Shown here one piece after another: positions 15,422-19,833 of a DNA stretch of 19,833 nucleotides (positions are counted from its first letter, which is position 1; every line of letters begins with the position of its first letter). This DNA comes from Rhodobacteraceae bacterium UBA996 (GTDB lineage Bacteria > Pseudomonadota > Alphaproteobacteria > Rhodobacterales > Rhodobacteraceae). Under the pieces are notes generated by a model. It worked only from the letters and a program-made list of their open reading frames with translations. It was not told the origin of the DNA and searched no databases. The DNA is taken from NCBI GenBank assembly GCA_002291955.1, contig DBBA01000353.1:1-19833 (forward strand). Reading direction: 5' to 3'. The translations under genes were made by a program, and so were the position numbers.

Positions 15422-15448
15422 CCGGGCGCGCGGGGATCGCGCGCCCGG
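15422..15448 (-). terminator. Strong hairpin downstream of fliC (terminator or mRNA-stabilising stem)
   Basis: CCGGGCGCGCG (15422-15432) and CGCGCGCCCGG (15438-15448) form a perfect 11-bp all-GC stem with a 5-base loop, 15 bases after the fliC stop codon. On the minus strand it is followed by a C-run, not a U-tract. It would either partly terminate fliC transcripts before flaF-flbT or protect the 3' end of an abundant flagellin mRNA. Confidence 0.6.
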
Positions 15449-15463
15449 TAGGGAAGGGACCGG

Positions 15464-16813
15464 TTACCGGAACAGGGCCAGGATCGACTGCGGCGCCTGG
15501 TTGGCGATCGACAGCGACTGGATGCCCAGCTGCTGCTGCACCTGCAGGGCCTGCAGACGGGCCGAGGCTTCTTCCATGTCGGCGTCCACAAGTGTGCCGA
15601 TGCCCGTCTTGAACGAGTCGGTCAGCTTGCCCACGAATTCGGCCTGGATGTCCATCCGGCGCTGCGCCGAGCCGAGGTTCGCCGCGGCGTTCGTCGCCGT
15701 GGTGATCAGGCTGTCGATCACCGACAGGGCCGCACGGGCGCCGTTCTGGGTGGACACGTTGATGTCGCCCAGAAGCTCCAGGCCGCCGCCGGCGGTGCCG
15801 CCGGTCAGTTCGACGAAGTCGGTCGCGGCAAAGGCCGCAGCACCTGCCGCACCCGAGTTGTTCGTGATCGTGAACTGGGCGGTGCCGTCGCCGTCATCGG
15901 TGAACCCGGCCACGAACTGGTCGGCGAAGCCCGCGCTCGCAATCGCGAAGTTCGCGCGGTCGGCCAGGTTCCGGGCAACGTCCACCATCGTGTCGCCGGC
16001 GCGGGCGACGTAGGACGTCGGGCCCGTGACGGCCGTGCCGAGTGCCGCCGACAGACGGTCGTAGAACGAGTCGGCCAGCTGGTAGGTGTCGCCGGCCAGC
16101 ACGCGGTTGCCGCCGCGTTCGGTCGTCGTCGCGTCACCGTCGAGCGCGACGCTGACGGTCGCCCCGGCGGCGATCGTCGCGGTCGAGGAGCCGAACGCCG
16201 TCGCGGCGATGGTCGTGGCCGACTGCGCGACCGTCCCGGCTGTCTGGTCGCCGGTGGCGAGGTCGGACCGGTTCACCTGGATCTGCGCCGCGGTCACGCC
16301 CGAGGCCGAGCGGTCGAGCGAGGACAGGACGTTCACGCGGCCCGCGGTGTTGGTGTTCACGATCTGCTGGGCGATCGTGTTGGTGGCGCCCGTGGTCGTC
16401 GGCGCGACCTTCACCAGGTTCAGGCCGTTGAACTGCGCCGAGTTGACGATGGACGTCACCTGATCGCGCAGGCGGGTGATGTCGGTCTGGATCTTGGCGC
16501 GGTCCACGTTGGCTTCCTGGGCGGAAACCACGAGGCCCTTGATGTCGGTCAGCAGGTCGGTCACCGATTCGGCCGCGGTGCGGGCGACGCTGATCGTGGA
16601 CTGGCCGAGCGACAGCGAGTTCGATATCTGCTGGAAGCCCTTCACGTCGGATTCCATGACCTTGGAGATCGACCAGATCGCGGCGCCGTCGCGCGCGGTG
16701 GCGATCGACTTGCCGGTCGAGATCTCGTTCTGGGTCTTGGACAGGTTCATGTTGACCGACTTCAGGGTCTGAAGCGCGACCATCGAGCTGGTGTTCGTCA
16801 GGATGCTGGACAT
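15464..16813 (-). CDS. fliC: Flagellin
   Basis: It encodes 449 residues. Flagellin polymerises into the filament and is exported by the type III gate. The conserved N-terminal D0/D1 helices include SMVALQTLKSVNMNLSKTQN, EISTGKSIATARDGAAIWSI and SVARTAAESVTDLLTDIKGL, ending near VTSIVNSAQFNGLNLV. The C-terminal D1/D0 part runs from SVIDSLITTATNAAANLGSA to LSIANQAPQSILALFR, a typical Rhodobacterales flagellin end. The central ~200 residues (about 150-350) are Ala/Thr/Gly-rich and surface-exposed. They contain two similar segments, AGDTYQLA (near 239) and AGDTMVDVA (near 271). The Shine-Dalgarno GAGG lies 6 bases before ATG 16813. Upstream lies a hairpin-rich leader; downstream, a strong hairpin and flaF-flbT. 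Confidence 0.97.
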   Translation of the reverse strand: MSSILTNTSSMVALQTLKSVNMNLSKTQNEISTGKSIATARDGAAIWSISKVMESDVKGFQQISNSLSLGQSTISVARTAAESVTDLLTDIKGLVVSAQEANVDRAKIQTDITRLRDQVTSIVNSAQFNGLNLVKVAPTTTGATNTIAQQIVNTNTAGRVNVLSSLDRSASGVTAAQIQVNRSDLATGDQTAGTVAQSATTIAATAFGSSTATIAAGATVSVALDGDATTTERGGNRVLAGDTYQLADSFYDRLSAALGTAVTGPTSYVARAGDTMVDVARNLADRANFAIASAGFADQFVAGFTDDGDGTAQFTITNNSGAAGAAAFAATDFVELTGGTAGGGLELLGDINVSTQNGARAALSVIDSLITTATNAAANLGSAQRRMDIQAEFVGKLTDSFKTGIGTLVDADMEEASARLQALQVQQQLGIQSLSIANQAPQSILALFR

Positions 16814-16829
16814 GTGTCACCTCTGGTAG

Positions 16830-16849
16830 GCCGACGCTTTTGCGTCGGC
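16830..16849 (-). promoter_or_regulatory. Perfect hairpin in the fliC leader next to the ribosome-binding site
   Basis: GCCGACGC (16830-16837) and GCGTCGGC (16842-16849) form a perfect 8-bp stem; in the fliC mRNA the loop is AAAA. The stem ends 5 bases before the Shine-Dalgarno region and 16 bases before the ATG. FlbT of Caulobacter acts on a flagellin 5' leader, and flbT is encoded just downstream, so this is a reasonable FlbT target or mRNA-stability element. FlbT binding is inference; the stem itself is directly visible. Confidence 0.6.
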
Positions 16850-17003
16850 ACGTCATGGGGCCCCCGGAGACTGGTCCGGTGGTAAGGGTGCCTTTCTGAC
16901 CTTGCCGCGGGCCGGATTTGACGGACGGCGGCGCCACCTTGCGGTGCGGGGTCCTTGTTCGCGCCGACCGGCTAACAATTGGTTGCCCCGGCCGGCTGTC
17001 CCC

Positions 17004-17023
17004 CCCTGTTTTCGATGACAGGG
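17004..17023 (-). terminator. Hairpin immediately after flgN
   Basis: CCCTGT (17004-17009) pairs perfectly with ACAGGG (17018-17023) across an 8-base loop, directly next to the flgN stop (TAA at 17024-17026). It is followed on the minus strand by a G-run, not a U-run. It could separate flgJ-flgN transcripts from the highly expressed fliC. Confidence 0.35.
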
Positions 17024-17038
17024 TTAAGCAGTCGTTCC
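17019..17038 (-). promoter_or_regulatory. CtrA-like element upstream of fliC
   Basis: On the minus strand the site reads GGAA-N7-TTAACC, with a perfect TTAACC half-site and a poor partner half. Its 18 bases at 17019-17036 match the flgB/fliI box at 15 of 18 positions, in the same orientation relative to fliC as that box has to fliI. It overlaps the flgN stop codon and lies about 205 bases before the fliC start, which implies a long leader if it drives fliC. Confidence 0.4.
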
Positions 17039-17374
17039 CCGCGGCCGCGGGGGCGACAGCGGTGCGGCGCGCCCGTCCGCGGTATAGGTCTGGGTCGGCG
17101 CAGGTTCGCCCAGCACCGCATCGACCATCCGCGCCGCGGCACGGATCCCTTCGGCGCAGGCGGCCAGCAGCCCCGCGTTCCGTTCGGCGGCCGTCTGCAG
17201 GCGGTGCACGACCTGCGGCGCGACCCGCGCGCGCGCCATCGCGGCAACCAGCCGCTCCTTGCGGCTGGCAAGCTCGGGCAGGGCGCCCAGTTTCCCCGCC
17301 CGCAGCACGGCCCGCTCCTCGGCGAGCAGGTCGATCAGGGCGGTGGCCGGGTCGCGGGATTCACGCAGTCGCAT
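17024..17374 (-). CDS. flgN: FlgN-like export chaperone
   Basis: It encodes 116 residues from ATG 17374, with GGAG 7 bases upstream. The frame is open further upstream, but that region belongs to flgJ. The sequence is mostly helical and follows the FlgN pattern: an acidic N-terminal helix LIDLLAEERAVLRAGKLGAL, a K/R-anchored segment SRKERLVAAM, the RN pair in AAERNAGLLAACAEGIR, and a C-terminal QTYTADGRAAPLS resembling the conserved T-Y-x-x-x-G tail. FlgN binds the hook-filament junction proteins FlgK and FlgL and delivers them to FlhA. It overlaps the end of flgJ by 14 bases. Similarity is low, so identity is probable, not certain. Confidence 0.75.
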   Translation of the reverse strand: MRLRESRDPATALIDLLAEERAVLRAGKLGALPELASRKERLVAAMARARVAPQVVHRLQTAAERNAGLLAACAEGIRAAARMVDAVLGEPAPTQTYTADGRAAPLSPPRPRGTTA

Positions 17375-17687
17375 TCTCTCTCTCCACCAGGGCGCGATAG
17401 ATGTGTTCGGACAGGCCGAGACCGCCCCGGGCGGCAAGGGCCTGCGCATGTTCGGTCACCAGCAGCGAGGCGAACTGCTCCTCGCCCGCGCCGCCGCCGA
17501 AGCTGTCCAGCGGCTTGCCGAAACCGGCAGCGCGCAGCATCTCGGCCAGAAACGACGCCTCGAGGTTGCGCGCGGCGGAGCGCAGACGGGTTTCGCGGGC
17601 CCCCTCCGGCCCCTGGGTGGCGGTACTTTCCGGTCTGGGCGGCGGAAGGGCGGCCAGGGCCGGGCCCCGCGCATTCGCGATGTCCAC
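17361..17687 (-). CDS. flgJ: Rod-binding protein FlgJ, N-terminal domain only
   Basis: It encodes 108 residues from GTG 17687, chosen because AGGAG lies 6 bases upstream; a more distant in-frame GTG at 17768 has no such site. After an Ala/Pro linker the rod-binding domain runs from about residue 37: RSAARNLEASFLAEMLRAAG, then GGGAGEEQFASLLVTEHAQA and the diagnostic ARGGLGLSEHIYRALV end. In enterobacteria FlgJ carries a second, glucosaminidase, domain that opens peptidoglycan. It is missing here, as in most alphaproteobacteria, and the transglycosylase-like gene before flhA may replace it. The protein acts as a periplasmic rod-capping scaffold. Confidence 0.85.
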   Translation of the reverse strand: MDIANARGPALAALPPPRPESTATQGPEGARETRLRSAARNLEASFLAEMLRAAGFGKPLDSFGGGAGEEQFASLLVTEHAQALAARGGLGLSEHIYRALVERENATA

Positions 17688-17693
17688 GAGGTT

Positions 17694-17698
17694 CTCCT
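17694..17698 (-). promoter_or_regulatory. flgJ ribosome-binding site
   Basis: AGGAG on the minus strand lies 6 bases before GTG 17687. It decides the flgJ start, shortening the protein by 27 residues relative to the longest possible frame. Confidence 0.65.
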
Positions 17699-17732
17699 CT
17701 CGATTCGGTCCGGGCGACCCTGCGTGATCCCG

Positions 17733-17747
17733 GTAAAGATGCGGTAA
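17733..17747 (-). promoter_or_regulatory. CtrA-like box in the flgJ/fliK divergent promoter
   Basis: On the minus strand the sequence reads TTAC-CGCATCT-TTAC, two half-sites with the exact N7 spacing of CtrA boxes and each followed by C. Each half-site differs from TTAA at one position, so the match is degenerate. It lies about 46-60 bases before flgJ and about 50-60 before fliK, a suitable place for a shared divergent promoter. Confidence 0.35.
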
Positions 17748-17760
17748 GGCGGATGCGGTA
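17738..17760 (+). repeat. Short direct repeat GATGCGGTA in the flgJ/fliK gap
   Basis: GATGCGGTA occurs at 17738-17746 and 17752-17760, 14 bases apart, with a third CGGTA at 17731-17735. The repeats overlap the CtrA-like half-sites, so they may be regulator binding sites on one helix face or simply chance. Confidence 0.4.
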
Positions 17761-17794
17761 TCGGTCACCCCGAGTTTGCAGAAGGCAGATCCGC

Positions 17795-19833
17795 GTGACC
17801 CAGATTCCCGTTCTGACCGGCATGGTGCCCCCTGGTGATGCGCGGGCCCGCCCCGCCGACGCGGCCGGTGATGTCGCGGCGCCGCTGTCCGAGGCGAACC
17901 GGCCGGGTTCGGCCTGGGCGGCTGCCTGGGCGCTGTCGGTGCCGCGGGTCACGGCGCAGGCGCCGGGTCGATCCGGGCCGGAACCGGGCGCCGCCCGCGC
18001 TGTCCCGGGCTTTGCGGACCTGGCGGCGACCGCCGGTACGCCCTTGGCGACCGACCCCGATGCGGCTGCGGCTGCCGTGACCGGCTGGCCCTGGGCTGCG
18101 GATCCGCTGACCCTCGGGATGGCGTCCGAAGCGAATTTGTCCGCCGAAGCGGGACCGGGGCTTGCCGCGCCGCCTGCGCCTTTGGGCACCCCCGACGGGG
18201 TTCCGGCTGGCCCCTTGACCGACGCAGGGCAGGCCCGTGCGGTGGCGGACGCCGCGGGGCAGGTGGCTGCGGCGAATCTCCTGGCGGGCGTTCCGGACCG
18301 GGGGGCTGCGGGATCGGCTTTGCCCGCTGCCCCGGCCGCGCCCGCGCCGGTGAGGTTCGCGGGAACAGCCACGGCCGCGCCCGGCCAGGGGTCCGCCCGC
18401 GCCGAATCGGCCGTGCCGCCGGTGGACACGGGTCCTGTGCCGGGAAAAGCCGCCGGTCCTGCGCCCGCTGCCGTGCCGCAGGGCACGCCCGGGGTCGGGC
18501 CGCGGTCCCCGGACGGCGGGCCGGACTGGGGCCCGAACGGGGGCCCGGATGCAGTCCTGGACGCGGCCCGGGGCGCAGCCCTGTCGCCGGGGACCGGGGG
18601 GGCGGGCGCATCGGGCCGGACGGTGGTTCCGCAAGACCGTCCCGCGGCCCCGCGCCCCGGCCCCGCGGACGTGGCGATTGCTGCGGGGACCGGGTCCGCA
18701 ACGGACCCCGGTCTGTTCGACCCTGCCCCCCGCACCGACACCAGAGCGCCGGATCCCGCGTCTGCCGGGCGGACCGTTCCGGCCGAGGCGACCCCGCCCG
18801 CAGCCGCGGCGCGCGGGATCGGTCTGGCCCCCGGATCGGCCACGGGCGGCCTCGACCCCGCCGCTGCGGTCGCATCCCCGGGGGGCGCGCGTTCCGGTGC
18901 CGAAGCGGCACGGTCCGGGTTGCCCGGCGCGGCCGAGGGATCGGTGGCAGCAGGGACGGCGGACGGGAACGGCGCCGCGCGCGGGGCAGTGCCTTCGTCG
19001 GGTGCGCCAGTCCTCGCCGTGGTCCGGACCAGCGGCCCGGGGGAGGCGCTGCCCGCGCCGCCTGCCGCCGGAGCAGGGTCCGTGGCGTCCCTCGCGCCCG
19101 TCGGTCAGTCGTGGCCCGGTCCTGTGTCGGATGGCGGGATGGCCGCCGGGCCGGGGGCAGCGTCGGTTGCGGGAGTCGCCGCAGCGTCGGGCCTGACCAC
19201 GTCCCCGGGGACGCGTCCCCGCCCCGGAGCGCCGGCGTCGCCCGCCGACACGCCCCCGGTCGCGGGCCTGGCACCCGCGCGCGCCCTTGCGGCCACGGTC
19301 CCCGCCACGGCCGCGCGTCCGGCCGAGGCGCCGGTGCCCCCCGAATCGCCCCGCGCGCTTCGCGCACGGGAGGCCCGCCTTGCGGAGGTGCCAACCGCAG
19401 CCGCTCTGCCCGTCGCCGCATCGGTGGTGGTGTCCCCGGCCTCCGCGCCGCGCGTGGCACCGGTGTCCGCGGTGCAGGCCGGCACCGTCGGCGCGATCAC
19501 CGAAGGTCTTGGCGACCCCCGCATGGTGCGGTCCGACCTGCCCCTTGCGACCGTGTCGCCCGGACCGGAGGCGCCCGGTGCCAGCCCGTCCGCGCTGCGC
19601 CACGGTGCTCCGGGCAGCGATGCCCCCGACCCGCGCGCGATCGCGGCGCAGCTTGGCGACGCGTTCGTGTCGGCGCTGCCCGACGGTGCGGTCGAGATCA
19701 GCCTGCGTCCCGAGGAACTGGGCCGCGTGCGCTTGGTGCTGTCGCCCGATGCCGGAGGCCTGACCGTGACCCTCGCCGCAGAGCGGCCCGAGACCCTGGA
19801 CCAGATGCGCCGGGCCATCGACACGCTGGCCGC
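17795..19833 (+). CDS. fliK: Flagellar hook-length control protein FliK (3' end outside window)
   Basis: I read this frame directly: from GTG 17795 it is open for 679 codons to the right edge without a stop. AGAAGG lies 9 bases before the GTG; ATG 17822 is a less likely start because no Shine-Dalgarno precedes it. Residues 1 to about 600 are extreme Ala/Pro/Gly low complexity with a few Trp residues. The FliK C-terminal domain then begins: AIAAQLGDAFVSALPDG, then EISLRPEELGRVRLVLS (about residues 634-650) and LDQMRRAID. FliK is exported during hook growth, measures hook length with its flexible N-terminal part and triggers the FlhB switch with the C-terminal domain. At over 679 residues it is much longer than the roughly 400 of enterobacterial FliK. 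Confidence 0.9.
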   Translation, partial: MTQIPVLTGMVPPGDARARPADAAGDVAAPLSEANRPGSAWAAAWALSVPRVTAQAPGRSGPEPGAARAVPGFADLAATAGTPLATDPDAAAAAVTGWPWAADPLTLGMASEANLSAEAGPGLAAPPAPLGTPDGVPAGPLTDAGQARAVADAAGQVAAANLLAGVPDRGAAGSALPAAPAAPAPVRFAGTATAAPGQGSARAESAVPPVDTGPVPGKAAGPAPAAVPQGTPGVGPRSPDGGPDWGPNGGPDAVLDAARGAALSPGTGGAGASGRTVVPQDRPAAPRPGPADVAIAAGTGSATDPGLFDPAPRTDTRAPDPASAGRTVPAEATPPAAAARGIGLAPGSATGGLDPAAAVASPGGARSGAEAARSGLPGAAEGSVAAGTADGNGAARGAVPSSGAPVLAVVRTSGPGEALPAPPAAGAGSVASLAPVGQSWPGPVSDGGMAAGPGAASVAGVAAASGLTTSPGTRPRPGAPASPADTPPVAGLAPARALAATVPATAARPAEAPVPPESPRALRAREARLAEVPTAAALPVAASVVVSPASAPRVAPVSAVQAGTVGAITEGLGDPRMVRSDLPLATVSPGPEAPGASPSALRHGAPGSDAPDPRAIAAQLGDAFVSALPDGAVEISLRPEELGRVRLVLSPDAGGLTVTLAAERPETLDQMRRAIDTLA

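Larger units (their letters stand above)
16814..17023 (-). promoter_or_regulatory. fliC upstream and leader region
   Basis: This is a 210-base gap between flgN and fliC, the longest gene-free stretch of the window. It holds several inverted repeats: 16830-16849, 16864-16879 (CCGGA with TCCGG) and 17004-17023. It also holds an AT-richer patch near 16973-16985 (CTAACAATTGGTT). I find no convincing sigma-28 (CTAAA-N15-GCCGATAA) or sigma-54 site, so the start point cannot be placed. Confidence 0.45.

Noticed and set aside
16814..17000. Sigma-28-type flagellin promoter
   Set aside because: The best candidate pairing (TCAAA, 15 bases, GGTCAGAA on the minus strand) matches the -10 consensus at only half its positions.
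17765..19603. 612-residue open frame on the minus strand opposite fliK
   Set aside because: It is a shadow of the GC-rich fliK frame. Its composition is Arg/Gly repeats without any domain, while the plus frame ends in an unmistakable FliK C-terminal domain.

Overview
The window is an almost uninterrupted flagellar gene cluster from a very GC-rich alphaproteobacterium, most likely of the order Rhodobacterales (Roseobacter/Rhodovulum/Paracoccus-type). The grounds are the pairing of flaF and flbT with a flagellin gene and a DUF1217 gene, the order flhA-fliR-flhB and flgB-flgC-fliE-fliQ-flgF-flgG-flgA-flgH-fliL, a FlgJ with only the rod-binding domain, and CtrA-like boxes in place of obvious sigma-54 promoters. 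I cannot assign a genus. I see no RNA gene, mobile element, CRISPR array or prophage, and no gene-free stretch longer than 300 bases. The longest gene-free stretch is the 210 bases upstream of the flagellin gene.

Layout. (A) 1-7524, plus strand: the 3' part of a large Pro/Ala-rich, helical-repeat protein; a periplasmic lytic transglycosylase-like protein; the export-gate genes flhA, fliR and flhB; and a small coiled-coil protein that may be the FliJ counterpart. The last four are joined by 4-base ATGA stop/start overlaps. (B) 7549-12134, minus strand: a nine-gene basal-body operon read flgB, flgC, fliE, fliQ, flgF, flgG, flgA, flgH, fliL. (C) 12135-12219: a short divergent promoter region with a CtrA-like box. 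(D) 12220-13533, plus strand: fliI, the export ATPase. (E) 13633-17687, minus strand: read flgJ (rod-binding), flgN-like chaperone, fliC (flagellin), flaF, flbT, DUF1217 gene. (F) 17688-19833: a second divergent promoter region and the 5' part of fliK, which runs off the right edge.

How it works together. FlhA, FliR, FliQ and FlhB form the type III export gate, powered by FliI. FliE, FlgB, FlgC, FlgF and FlgG build the rod. FlgH (L-ring) and FlgA (P-ring chaperone) build the outer bushings. FlgJ and the transglycosylase-like protein handle the cell-wall crossing. FliK sets hook length, FlgN escorts hook-filament junction proteins, and FlaF and FlbT control flagellin synthesis. Genes for the MS/C rings, the hook, FliP and the stators are not present and must lie elsewhere.

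I find no wholly new system. The most interesting signals are regulatory: an 18-base element (15/18 identical) found both beside fliI/flgB and upstream of fliC; a perfect 8-bp hairpin just upstream of the flagellin ribosome-binding site, a plausible FlbT target; and a perfect 11-bp hairpin between fliC and flaF. Among proteins, the two genes preceding flhA, the small protein after flhB and the DUF1217 protein are the least understood.
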